Origin: Hanleya hanleyi
Lineage: Eukaryota; Mollusca; Polyplacophora; Lepidopleurida; Hanleyidae
Reading direction: 5' to 3'
DNA length: 64,000 nt
NCBI GenBank assembly: GCA_036873755.1
Contig: JAVTVY010025297.1
Span: 1-64,000 of the forward strand
Below, piece after piece: positions 43,123 through 52,070 of the stretch. The translations under genes and the position numbers were made by a program. Every line of letters begins with the position of its first letter. Position 1 is the stretch's first letter. The notes under the pieces were generated by a model, which saw only the letters and a program-made list of their open reading frames with translations, searched no databases and had not been told where the DNA came from.

Positions 43123-46020
43123 TGAGGCGGTCTGGCAGCGGTTTTGGCGGTGATGCGGTCTCGGGAAAAAGCTTCCGCGGAGAAAAAGTAGTCCCTAGAT
43201 AAAATGGTCCAATGGGGTCGAGTGAGGTATCAAAGTGAAGCATTCGTGAAGGGGCATCTCATGGGCTGGGTGTGGGGTTGCAATAGCGGCATTCTGCGCA
43301 TGCGCGGTGGCCAAAGGGTATGAAAATGGCCGTTTTGGAGCTAGGGGAGCCACTAATGGTCCAATGGGGTCGAGTGAGGTATCAAAGTGAAGCCTATGTG
43401 AGGGGACATCTCATGGGCTGGGTGTGGGGTTGAAATAGCGGCATTCTGCGCATGCGCGGTGGCCCAAGGGTATGAAAATAGCCGTTTTGGAGCTAGGGGA
43501 GCCACTAATGGTCCGATGGGGTCGAGTGAGGTATCCAAGTGAAGCATTCGTGAAGGGACATCTGATGGGCTGGGCGTGGGGTTGAAATATTGGCATTCTG
43601 CGCATGCGCGGTGGCCAAAGGGTATAAAAATAGACGTTTTGGTGTCGAGGGGAGTCCCTAATGGTCCAATGGAGTTGTATGAGGTATCAAAGTGAAGCCT
43701 AGGTGAGGGGGTATTTGATGGCTGGGTGGGTGCATGTAAAATTTTTCCTCAAAAAAAAACCGGAACACGGAGTTTATCGAAAAATCCGGGGAAATGCCTA
43801 TATGGGGTATGGGGGGTATATAGGTCGCCGGGCTTAACGGGGCTTGCCTATCAATAGAGTTATCTCCCCCTAGTTCCAGGGTGGGTGTATGTGAAAAATT
43901 TTCCTGAAAAAAATACGGAACACGGACTTTATTCTAAATTACGTGAAAATGCCTATATGGGGTATGGGGGGTATAGGACCATCCTGGGAAACCTACTTCT
44001 CGACATTTGCGGTATAGGTTGTGGGGGTCTCGTTTTCTTAGTCTCGTCAAGACAAACATGATAGGAAGTGTCCCGCAGCGAATCGGTGAAATTTTTGAAA
44101 AAGTACGATATAGCCCCATATAGTCCCATACTGGGGGTATAGGATCAATGTTTGTCCCCCTGGGAAACGTACTTCTATACATTTGCGGTAGGGTTGTTTG
44201 GATTTGTTTTTCACGTCTCGTCATTTAGAACATGATAGGAAGTGTCCCGGCACGAATCGGTGAAATTTTTGAAAAAGTACGATATAGCCCCATATAGTCC
44301 CATACTGGGGGTATATGATCAATGTTTGTCCCCCTGAGAAACGTACTTCTATACATTTGCGGTAGGGTTGTGGGGTCACGTTTTCTTAGTGTCGTCATTT
44401 AGAACATGATAGGAAGTGTCCCGGAGCGAATCGGTGAAATTTTTGAAAAAAGTCACCGAGACCCATATAGACCCATATAGTCCCATACTGAGGGTATGGG
44501 ACCAATGTTTGTCCCCCTGGGAAATCTACTTCTATACATTTGCGGTAGGGTTGTTTGGATTTGTTTTTCACGTCTCGTCATTTAGAACACGATAGGAAGT
44601 GTCCCGGAGCGAATAGGTGAAATTTTTGAAAAAAAGTCACCGAGGCCTGCATGGCTATGGGTGTATAGGGCCATACGGGGTGGACATGTTGGAGTCCACG
44701 TGAGTCCCTAATGGTCCAATGGGGTCGAGTGAGGTCTTATTTTGAAGCTCTCGTGGAGGAGCACTTAACTACACTAATGGTTCGTCCGTGTTCAATAGTC
44801 TGCGCATGCACAGCCTGGCCCGTATTATAGTAAGTAGGTATTTTGGGGATATGTGGGTGTGTGTTTGGGTTAGAGATGGGCTATTCACGGTTCGAAAGGG
44901 TCGTGTGAGGTATCAATGTGAAGCTTGTGTGGGGTAGAGTCAGAATGGCGTGTTTTTAAATGCATGTCGCGTCAATATGCGCATGCGCAGTCTGGCCGTA
45001 GTAGAGAAATCAGGCATTTTGGGGGGTATGTGAGTGTGTGTTTGGGGTAGAGATGAACCGCTATGGGTCCGAATGGGTCGTGGAAGGTGTCAAAGTGAAG
45101 CTTGTGTGGGTTAGAGTCAGAATGGTGTGTTTTTAAGTGCAAGTCGCGTTAATCTGCGCATGCGCAGTTGGTTGTAGTAAGTAAAGTGGCCATTTTGGGG
45201 CAGTACATGAAGGTATTTGGGGTCGAGATGGGCTATTCACAGTTCGAATGCGTCCTGGAAGGTGTCATCTTGTAGCTCTCGGGGTGTAGACCCCGATTTG
45301 AGGGCTGTTCACGTCACCTGTGACGTCATCGGTGACGTCATCAGTACGAGTAGTAAGTAAAGTGGGTATTTTGGGGGAGTGAAAGGAAGGTATTTGGTGT
45401 AGAGATGGACCATCCTTGGTCCGAATGCGTCCTGGAAGGTGTCATTTTGTAGCTCTCGGGGTGTAGACCCCGATTTGGGGGCTGTTCACAGCATCTGTGA
45501 CGTCATTGGTGACGTTATCAGTACGAGTAGTAGCGAAAGTGTGCATTTTGGGGCAGTGAAGGAAGGTATTTGGGGTAGGGATGCTTCATCCTCAGTCCGA
45601 ATGCGTCGTGTGGGGTGTCATCTTGTAGTTTTCGGCGTGCAGACCTCGATTTGAGGGCTGTCCACAGCATCTGTGACGTCATTGGTGACGTCATCAGTAG
45701 GAGTAGTAGCGAAAGTGAGCATTTTGGGGCAGTGAAGGATGGTATTTGGTGTAGAGATGGACCATCCTTGGTCCGAATGCGTCATGGGAGGTGTCATGTT
45801 GTAGCTCTCGGGATGTAGATCCCAATTTGAGGGATAGCCACAGCATCTGTGACGTCATTGGTGACGTCATCAGTACGAGTAGTAGCGAAAGTGGGCATCT
45901 TTTAGCAGTGAAGGTTGTTACTTGGTGTAGACATGGACCATCCGCGGTGCGAATGCGTCGTGTGAGGTGTCATCTTGTAGCAACGCCCACCAACGCCATT
46001 CTGAATGCTTCAACGCCCTG
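43123..46020. repeat. Graded array of 150-180 bp tandem repeats
   Basis: Five consecutive blocks. A: 43204-43725, period 151-153, about 3.4 copies. B: 43740-43980, period about 155, two copies. C: 43981-44650, period about 176-181, four copies. D: 44700-45250, period about 178, three copies. E: 45225-46000, period 176, about four and a half copies with paired TGACGTCA-like sites. Blocks A, D and E share a diverged core (TGGTCCRAATGGGTCG...GTATCAAAGTGAAGC). The palindrome GCGCATGCGC recurs in A and D. Small open frames in E change frame from unit to unit and are not genes. Confidence 0.85.
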
Positions 46021-46223
46021 GTGAAATAGCTCAGAAGCTCTGATATTCCATGGAATTGTCACTAATTCTTCGAAATGCAGTGACGCCCGTCAACGCCCGT
46101 CGTTACACCTTAACACTCTAACATAACGCCATGATATAGACCGGAGAGAGAACAACAACAGCAACAACAACAACAAGGATGACACATGAGAGAACAACAA
46201 CAACAAGAAGTTTTTTCATATAG
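46021..46223. other. Spacer with CAACAA microsatellite
   Basis: Between the repeat array and the first 3' module. (CAA)n tracts lie at about 46150-46208; a similar tract is at 48892-48915. Confidence 0.5.
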
Positions 46224-46277
46224 TTTATTCTCCCCAATGTTACATCATACCCACGCTGGGGGAGCCGCGTTGGGTAT
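46224..46277 (-). terminator. 3' module 1: hairpin plus AATAAA
   Basis: In minus sense a hairpin (46277-46247, stem ATACCCA/TGGGTAT plus CGC/GCG with one bulge, loop GGCTCCCCCA) lies 18 nt before AATAAA (46229-46224). It follows the gene relic at 46290-46560. Confidence 0.6.
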
Positions 46278-46424
46278 ATTTACAATTCAAGAAGATTCTT
46301 GTCCAATCAGAGGCCACCATTTGTATCTGTCATATTCGTTCCTGTCCGTTAGATGTATTCTCGGCTACTCTTGTCCAATCAGAAGTCGCCATTTCAGAAA
46401 GTTCCATCTTCGGCCATGTTCGCT

Positions 46425-46494
46425 CTGAACCGTTTGTTCTAATCGTCATCGGGCAGGCCAGGATACCGTTGAGGAAACATATCCTCAGATAGTT
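46425..46494 (-). repeat. 70-bp exact duplicate of the 333-codon gene's 3' end
   Basis: Identical to 46850-46919, which covers the last codons and stop of the 333-codon zinc-finger gene. It marks a decayed second copy of that gene's tail. Confidence 0.8.
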
Positions 46495-46556
46495 ATACCG
46501 AATCTGTGCTGTATTATACCATATGAATAACAACAAGTTCAGCAATGTTCATACAG

Positions 46557-46611
46557 TTTATTATCCCCAATGTTACATCATACCCAGGCTGGGGGAGCCG
46601 CCCTGGGTATG
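46557..46611 (-). terminator. 3' module 2: hairpin plus AATAAA
   Basis: Perfect 10-bp stem CATACCCAGG/CCTGGGTATG (46611-46579), 17 nt before AATAAA (46562-46557), minus sense. It is about 350 bp past the stop of the 333-codon gene. Confidence 0.65.
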
Positions 46612-46737
46612 TTTAGTATGTTCACAGCAAAACAAATTGAAATATCAAACACCATGTTTTATTATTTAACGCACCGTCACATTAGGTACAAGTGTTTACT
46701 GAGCTCAAGTCAACGATCAGCATGTAGACATATAGAG

Positions 46738-46849
46738 TATGTACGGCATGTTATGGTATTCATCAGTGCACGGGTGACGCGTTCAACCGATGGGTTGGTC
46801 GGTCAGCTTGGTCACGAAAAACGTAACATTGGTGACCCTCTCCACTGTC
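46738..46849 (-). pseudogene. Relic of the zinc-finger gene's C-terminal domain
   Basis: In complement it reads VERVTNVTFFVTKLTDQPIG then a stop, parallel to VERVTNVTFFVVKLTHHPHR in the intact gene (46935-47030). A tandem partial duplication that has decayed. Confidence 0.75.
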
Positions 46850-46909
46850 CTGAACCGTTTGTTCTAATCGTCATCGGGCAGGCCAGGATACCGTTGAGGA
46901 AACATATCC

Positions 46910-47911
46910 TCAGATAGTTGTTTGCGCATTCTGAGTATCTATCAGTGCATGGGTGAATACTTTCAGCCGATGGGGGTGGTGGGTCAGTTTAACCACGAAG
47001 AACGTAACATTGGTGACCCTCTCCACTATCCACTTGGTGTTGGGACGCTGTTCATAGGCCCATTCCAAGGGATCCACAGTGTCCAGTTGGGCCAGCATCG
47101 TCTCTAGCGACGCCCGATTGGTGATTGTGAAAGGATGGTCGTACAATGGGTTGATGGCACTGGAATAGAAATAGCACAATTCACGCGTCATCTTATGGCA
47201 TAAGATGTACCCAAATGCTACATTTAATGTGAAGGACGTAGGTTGGTCATTGAAGATGGCTTCCACGTAGCTGCGTAGACGGGCGAGGTCGGTCAGTCGG
47301 AAATTGTACAAGTCCAATATAGGGCGATGGCGGTGGAAGCAGTGTCGGATCATGGACCAATGGCGTCGATACATCTCACTCACTGGATGATCTTCGGGTA
47401 AGAGATCGCTGGGAACATCCACTGCATCTTCCAGAAAATGTTCGTTGTTGTCAAGAGTATGACTGGGAACAGTAATGCTAGGGACCGGCTGGATATCTAG
47501 GCTCTTCTGAACTGTGGGTATAGGCGGGCTCTCCGTGATCGCATCATCAGTGGCATTCGTCTCCCCGGGCTCATCTTCACTAGGTCTGACCCTCATGGGT
47601 GTCTCTTTAGTGGAAAGTTGTCGCTCATACCGTGGTGATGGATCATGAATCAAACGTTGGTGCTGTCTTAACTGACTGGGTCGTTTGAAGAGTTGACCAC
47701 ATTCATAACATTGTTCCTTCGCACCCTCGTGGAGTGAGCGTTCGTGGCGCAGTAAAGCATCTTCCCGATTAAATGACCGTGCGCAGGTTATACAAGAATA
47801 TAGTGTACCAGTGTGGATGGAGGACTCGTGTCGTCGCAAGTCTTCTGGGCGAGTAAACAGCTTCTGGCAAGTTGTGCAAGAGAACATATCGGCTGTGGAT
47901 CTGGAAATCAT
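46910..47911 (-). CDS. C2H2 zinc-finger protein with unrecognised C-terminal domain
   Basis: Open for 333 codons from the ATG at 47911. The ATG at 47887 (MFSCTTC) is the likelier start, because a TATA box lies at 47941-47934 and the first ATG would fall close to or before the start of transcription; the sister genes also begin MFSC or MFTC. Three C2H2 fingers follow: CTTCQKLFTRPEDLRRHESSIH, CITCARSFNREDALLRHERSLH and CYECGQLFKRPSQLRQHQRLIH. A Ser/Thr/Pro-rich linker leads to a C-terminal domain of about 150 residues (EMYRRHWSMIRHCFHRHRP...RPNTKWIVERVTNVTFFV). I have a vague recollection of NTKW..V.VTNV..FV in zinc-finger proteins of other invertebrate mobile elements but cannot name the domain. 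DNA or RNA binding is inferred from the fingers only. Confidence 0.8.
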   Translation of the reverse strand: MISRSTADMFSCTTCQKLFTRPEDLRRHESSIHTGTLYSCITCARSFNREDALLRHERSLHEGAKEQCYECGQLFKRPSQLRQHQRLIHDPSPRYERQLSTKETPMRVRPSEDEPGETNATDDAITESPPIPTVQKSLDIQPVPSITVPSHTLDNNEHFLEDAVDVPSDLLPEDHPVSEMYRRHWSMIRHCFHRHRPILDLYNFRLTDLARLRSYVEAIFNDQPTSFTLNVAFGYILCHKMTRELCYFYSSAINPLYDHPFTITNRASLETMLAQLDTVDPLEWAYEQRPNTKWIVERVTNVTFFVVKLTHHPHRLKVFTHALIDTQNAQTTI

Positions 47912-47933
47912 GAATGCCGTAAAAAAATTGCCA

Positions 47934-47941
47934 CTTTTATA
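47934..47941 (-). promoter_or_regulatory. TATA box of the 333-codon zinc-finger gene
   Basis: TATAAAAG in minus sense, about 47-54 nt before the ATG at 47887, matching the spacing in the two sister genes. Confidence 0.65.
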
Positions 47942-47950
47942 CGTTTTTCA

Positions 47951-48030
47951 GTGACCTTCGTGTCTTTTCGGCAACCTCCGTGTCTCTTCGGTCATCTCCG
48001 TGTCTTTTCGGTGACGTCCGTGACTCTTCG
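47951..48030. repeat. Four 20-bp repeats upstream of the TATA box
   Basis: Exact 20-bp register: GTGACCTTCGTGTCTTTTCG and three variants at 47971, 47991 and 48011. The position just upstream of the TATA box suggests an enhancer-like or regulator-binding array. Confidence 0.7.
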
Positions 48031-48162
48031 GAAGTTAGAGGGGAGGTGACCGGCCTATCGACCAATCAGAAGCCATCATTTCAGAAAGTTCAATCTTCGT
48101 TCAGTGTAACCTAAACGTCTTCGGGCAATCCATGATACTGAAGCTCGAAGCTCTTACTTCTC

Positions 48163-48453
48163 TCATTCAACACTGAGATCAATCTCCATCGGCTCTTCAA
48201 TCCGCGGCGAATCGACCTCCATGGGTTCTTCTATTCTCAGATGCATTCCGATAGAAACTGAAATATCCGATCTCGAGAGTGGCGAGCGTGATCCGTGTAT
48301 AACATTTCGGTGACGACTCAATTGACTGGGATGATTAAAGGCTATATCACAATCCGCACATGTATGCATGGGTACTTCGTGGCATGCACGTGTGTGACAA
48401 CGCAAACTGTCCAGGCGATGAAAGCGCTTCGAGCAAGTTGTGCAAGAGAACAT
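48163..48453 (-). CDS. Short two-finger C2H2 protein
   Basis: 96 codons starting MFSCTTC. Two fingers: CTTCSKRFHRLDSLRCHTRACH and CADCDIAFNHPSQLSRHRNVIH, then an acidic tail with two similar EEPMEVD/EEPMEID segments. The 5' region (CCAGATCCACAGCCGATATG) is shared with the 333-codon gene, so the two are recent paralogues; the upstream in-frame ATG there is ATC here. It lacks the middle finger and the C-terminal domain, and no hairpin-AATAAA module follows, so it may be a truncated copy. Confidence 0.65.
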   Translation of the reverse strand: MFSCTTCSKRFHRLDSLRCHTRACHEVPMHTCADCDIAFNHPSQLSRHRNVIHGSRSPLSRSDISVSIGMHLRIEEPMEVDSPRIEEPMEIDLSVE

Positions 48454-48497
48454 ATCGGCTGTGGATCTGGAAATGATGAATGCCGTAAAACTTTCGG

Positions 48498-48505
48498 CTC
48501 TTATA
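48498..48505 (-). promoter_or_regulatory. TATA box of the 96-codon zinc-finger gene
   Basis: TATAAGAG in minus sense, 45-52 nt before the ATG. Confidence 0.55.
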
Positions 48506-48509
48506 GGCC

Positions 48510-48932
48510 AACATAGGAGTACCCGGATGTTCTACAGTCAGGGATGTACAAGAACCCGGATGTACCCGGATGTAAAAGTCCCGGATGTAAAAGTGCCCGG
48601 ATGTTCACGAATGTACTACCATCCCGGACTTCTATCAGGCCCAGGTCCAGAAGCTCTCATGTCCTGCACCGAACTACTGCTCGGTAACCCGTGAGTGAAT
48701 TAACCACGGTCGCATGCTGTAAAATGCGAGTCGCATAGGGATGGGTCTCCGTCATGGCTCTGCAACCATAGGAATGGGCTTGTGAGATCCAGAGGGACGT
48801 GTTAGACCATGTTACACATGCGCGTCTACACGTAGCTCTACGTGTGTAGTCCGTGATAAGTACTATTCTGATTGGTTAGTCCAAAAAGAGAGCAACAACA
48901 ACAACAACAGCAAAGATTACAGGTCAATCCTT
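48510..48932. other. Spacer with CCCGGATGT repeats
   Basis: About 48530-48625 carries six or seven irregular copies of CCCGGATGTA. The rest is non-coding and includes an inverted CCAAT-type site (CTGATTGG) near 48873 and a CAACAA tract at 48892-48915. Confidence 0.5.
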
Positions 48933-48986
48933 TTTATTAGCCCCTCCATCACAGCACATCCACGCTGGGGGAATCGCTATGGGTGT
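48933..48986 (-). terminator. 3' module 3: hairpin plus AATAAA
   Basis: Stem ACATCCA/TGGGTGT with one G-T pair (48986-48956), 18 nt before AATAAA (48938-48933), minus sense. It lies about 90 bp past the stop of the 175-codon gene. Confidence 0.6.
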
Positions 48987-49074
48987 GTTTACAATTCACT
49001 TATGCTATTGTCCGTGTATTCAGAAGTTCACTGTGCTGATCTCAGACTGCTCTTGTCCAATCAGAAGCCGACCC

Positions 49075-49602
49075 TCAGAATAAGTATAGGTCATGTTGAA
49101 GGATGGAACACAAACTGTGGACGTCTTTCGGATTGATGGGGATCAACTGACTGTGGAGTCTGAAGACTCGACTGCAATGCTGGCATTCGTGGCTGGGTGC
49201 CTTATGTACCGACCGTTGATGTCGCCGTAAATTATCCTTACGATTAAAGGACTTCCTGCAGATCGAACACGTATACTCGCCAACAGCACCTTGAAAAGTA
49301 GACTCATGGATGGGGTCAAACATCACGGGTTCCTCAACCCTCAAGCGTGCATGTCCATGGATTACACGTTGGTGAGATCTCAACTGGCTGTGTAGTCTGA
49401 AGCGGTGTCCACAATCCCCACATTGATGCCTGGATGTCTCATGGAGACACCGTTCATGGCGGTGTAAATTATCCAGGCGATTGAATGTATCCCCACAGGT
49501 CTCGCAGGTATACTGGGCAGTAGCGTCGTGGATGCTAGACTCATGGCGTTGTAAGTCGTGCAAGCGTGTAAATGACTTGGAGCAAGTAGTACACGTGAAC
49601 AT
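49075..49602 (-). CDS. Multi-finger C2H2 protein, fifth finger truncated
   Basis: 175 codons from MFTCTTC. Four complete C2H2 fingers (CTTC..SIH, CETC..CLH, CGDC..VIH, CSIC..SVH) in the same F-R-L/D-L-R-H pattern as the sister genes. A fifth (CQHCSRVFRLHSQL) then loses its histidines and runs into an unrelated tail ending LQHDLYLF. An alternating two-type finger arrangement suggests internal duplication of a finger pair. The missing histidines and C-terminal domain suggest a 3' deletion. Confidence 0.78.
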   Translation of the reverse strand: MFTCTTCSKSFTRLHDLQRHESSIHDATAQYTCETCGDTFNRLDNLHRHERCLHETSRHQCGDCGHRFRLHSQLRSHQRVIHGHARLRVEEPVMFDPIHESTFQGAVGEYTCSICRKSFNRKDNLRRHQRSVHKAPSHECQHCSRVFRLHSQLIPINPKDVHSLCSILQHDLYLF

Positions 49603-49653
49603 CGTGTCGTAAGTGGTTGAACGAATGTCTGCTGAAAGTGTCAGACCGCTTCC

Positions 49654-49661
49654 CTTTTATA
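49654..49661 (-). promoter_or_regulatory. TATA box of the 175-codon zinc-finger gene
   Basis: TATAAAAG within GCTATAAAAGGGAAGC, a near-ideal core promoter, 52-59 nt before the ATG. Confidence 0.7.
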
Positions 49662-49856
49662 GCAAGCTAGCTGTTGATCTATTTTAAGAACACTCAGTTT
49701 AACTACTCCCAAGTCGAAGACCGAGAGCATATGACCTCTGTGAGGTCACTTCCGCTTCCGTTCACGTGACCGGAACTGACCTTTGACCCCTGCGCGCAAT
49801 TTAGCACTGGGCACACGTACCTGGTGCACCCTGTACCCTATAGCGTACCCTATAGC

Positions 49857-50026
49857 CCGCGGATGAATACATGCCCATTATTTATTTATTTATTTATTTA
49901 TGTTGTGAAAACACGCAAATGTTCGAATCAAGGGAGATAACCCGAAATTTGTCAAAAATCAAAAAAGTGCAAACAGAGTTACCTCCCCCGGCAAAATGCG
50001 CGCTGTAATCACCTTTATATACTACT
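49857..50026 (-). repeat. Right 170-bp terminal inverted repeat
   Basis: Reverse complement of 42953-43122 with one mismatch; ends ...TATATACTACT followed by CCCGTG. Confidence 0.92.
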
Positions 50027-50610
50027 CCCGTGAAACAAAACTCTATAGTTAATTAACATCAATTCTTCACAAATGTTTGTTAGACAGAAATCATACCCAG
50101 TTTTATCCTGAATACGCTAACAGTCAAACGTGACAGAAGGAGAAAAAATACTTTGCATGACTGAGATAGTTTAGACCGTCCACATTCAAAACGAAGGATA
50201 CAAATATGGCAAGTTGTTTCATAATCTGGTATTCCATTTGGTCCACTTAAATAAATTTTTACTTCTATAATATGTGAAATTAGGACAATTCATGAAAACT
50301 GCCTGCATTTTCAAAGAAACATGTACGATCTTGTCAAACAGTTAAAATATCATTTTTTTCGAAATGCTTCAATGAATACTGATAATTATTATGCTATTTA
50401 TGTCAGCTTGTGTTAAAGTGAGACGTGTCAGAGTGTCTTTCTGTTGTGTCAGCTTTGACAGACTGAAGCCCCAGTCTGGTCTAGTTCGTGTCATGTCAGA
50501 CATGTCATTTTTTCAAACAACGACGTCAAGCTCTAGGACTGTTTAGACTGATATATGTTTCAAATATACTATGTATTTGAGAGAAATATTCGTGCTGTGA
50601 AGTAAAATAT

Positions 50611-51115
50611 TAACCCTATCTGGCCTGGGATTCTTGGGCCAGACCTGGGGAGGCATTTTATTTTTCCTACCCCTCCAGACAGAAGGCTGAAACTTACCAA
50701 GCCATACCCTTCGGTCAAGCCCTAACAGAAAAATCCAAGATAACCGCTTTGATGGACTCACAGTGACGTCAGTTTCAAAGAAGGCATTGTTTGTCGATTT
50801 TTCGGTAAGATTTTTTTATTTATGTAAGTTTTCTGGAAAAATTACATGATAAATTATAAAATATTAATCGGATGCGAAATAAAATATTTTTTGCCCACTT
50901 TCCCTTGTGGGAAAGCAGCAAATTAAGAAAAAATAACGAAAACATCACTTTTGCAGTGCCGCAATGACCGCCATCTTGAATTTACCCATAATCCTCTACT
51001 CGGGGGATAATGCAAAAGGCTCAATATGCCTCCAATATGATAAACTAAAAAGTGGCGGAGGGTCAACTTTCATATATTTGTCGTCTCCGGAGATAGGAGA
51101 GAAAGTTTGTTAGAT
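50611..51115 (+). repeat. TAACCCTA-type MITE, copy 4
   Basis: Starts TAACCCTATCTGGCCTGGG at 50611, identical to the start of copy 2. Shares 'ggctgaaacttaccaa' and 'cccataatcctctactcggg'. The right terminus is lost. Confidence 0.7.
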
Positions 51116-51159
51116 TGGTAGATTGTTCGTCTTTTTTCTTCAATCTTTTTGTCTTTTTT

Positions 51160-51815
51160 CCTACAAAGTAGGCTACCATCTTCAAATGGTCCGGTAGTTA
51201 GTCAGTCAGTCAGTCAATCAGTGAGTGAGTCTATCCGAATCCTTTCTTCGGCAAAATAAGGAGAACCGTTGACATTATAACCTTGATTTTTGGCATGAAC
51301 GTGCATTAGGGCATTGTTATCAACAAGTTCTGAGCTGACCGAATTCTGATGAAATTTTGATTTATAATTATTTTTTTATTATTTATTGATGGCTCAGCGA
51401 GTGCACTGTCATGCCCATCGGGAACCCTTGGCTGTATGTGTGACTTTGGAAGGTTCCCTGATACGGCATATCACGTTGAACACACCGGTTCTCGTAAAAT
51501 CATCGAAGTTAAGCGACTTTGAGCCCGGTCAAGGCTTGGATGGGTGACCTCGTGCTGTACTGCTGGGCTGATAAGTGTCCAGGGTAATAGGAACTGAGGG
51601 CGATAATAGTTGCTACGCTAATGACTCACCAGCGGTGACATCTGGGAAAGTTAATAGTACCCACTGTCAATTAGAGACTGCTATATAAATTCTCTCACGG
51701 TAGCACATAGGGCCCAAAGTCATCTCTCCAATACAGTCTTAAATCATATCAAACCCTACTTCGTTGGTCCTGTGACGTTAGTCACACTGCCATGTATGCA
51801 TGACAGTGCCCAAAA
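51160..51815. repeat. TCCTAC-ended repeat, copy 1, with a nested SINE
   Basis: Left part (51160-51360) matches 52419-52600 (GGCAAAATAAGGAGAACCGT, TTGATTTTTGGCATGAA); right part (51750-51800) matches 52755-52795 (CCTACTTCG.TGGTCCTGTGACGTTAG). The roughly 390 bp between, absent in copy 2, is largely a 5S-derived SINE. Confidence 0.6.
51463..51605 (+). repeat. 5S rRNA-derived SINE, plus strand
   Basis: ATCACGTTGAACACACCGGT, GAAGTTAAGC and GGATGGGTGACC are 5S internal control regions, followed by the same GCTGTACTGCTGGGCTGATAA body as the dimer at 2188-2655. Confidence 0.75.
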
Positions 51816-51884
51816 TTATCTGAACTAACAGAAGATAGCTATTTCCTCATTTTACCGTTCAACGTGTAAGTGCTTCGCTTGGGA

Positions 51885-52070
51885 GTGAGTGAATGTGGTT
51901 TAGCGTCGCTTTCAACACTATTTCAATCATATCAGGACGTTTGCTTGGTACTCTTTTTCACCCCCGGAAACCACACGGGTGCCCCAGTTCGGGCTGAGCC
52001 GCTGAGGCCTACTTCTTACCATGACCATGTGCACAGTGACACCCCAGGTCAATCCCCGGAAGCCCCAACG
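51885..52070 (-). repeat. SINE tail-type fragment
   Basis: GTGAGTGAATG, then GTTTAGCGTCGCTTTCAACA and TCAATCATATCA, the complement of the shared SINE tail. Confidence 0.55.

Larger units (their letters stand above)
42947..50032. mobile_element. Polinton/Maverick-like non-autonomous element carrying C2H2 zinc-finger genes
   Basis: Element 42953-50026 (7,074 bp) between 6-bp duplications CCCGTG (42947-42952 and 50027-50032). The termini read 5'-AGTAGTATATAAAGG at both ends in inverted orientation; the inverted repeats are 170 bp with one difference. AG...CT ends and a 6-bp duplication are the published hallmarks of Polintons. Typical Polintons are 15-20 kb and encode family B DNA polymerase, retroviral-like integrase, packaging ATPase, protease and capsid proteins; none is visible here. 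Instead there are about 2.8 kb of tandem repeats and three zinc-finger frames on the minus strand. The near-identical ends argue for recent movement, presumably with enzymes from a full element elsewhere. The assignment rests on termini only, so another superfamily is possible. Confidence 0.8.

Noticed and set aside
43204..46000. CRISPR-like array
   Set aside because: Units are 150-180 bp and repeated over their full length with no short repeat and unique spacer pattern, in a eukaryotic context.
45439..46024. Three similar small proteins of 67-77 residues in tandem
   Set aside because: They arise from 176-bp tandem repeats, shift frame from unit to unit and overlap, so they are chance frames.
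47888..47911. ATG at 47911 as start of the zinc-finger protein
   Set aside because: It is only 23 nt from the TATA box, and the paralogue has ATC at the same place; the MFSC start is conserved.
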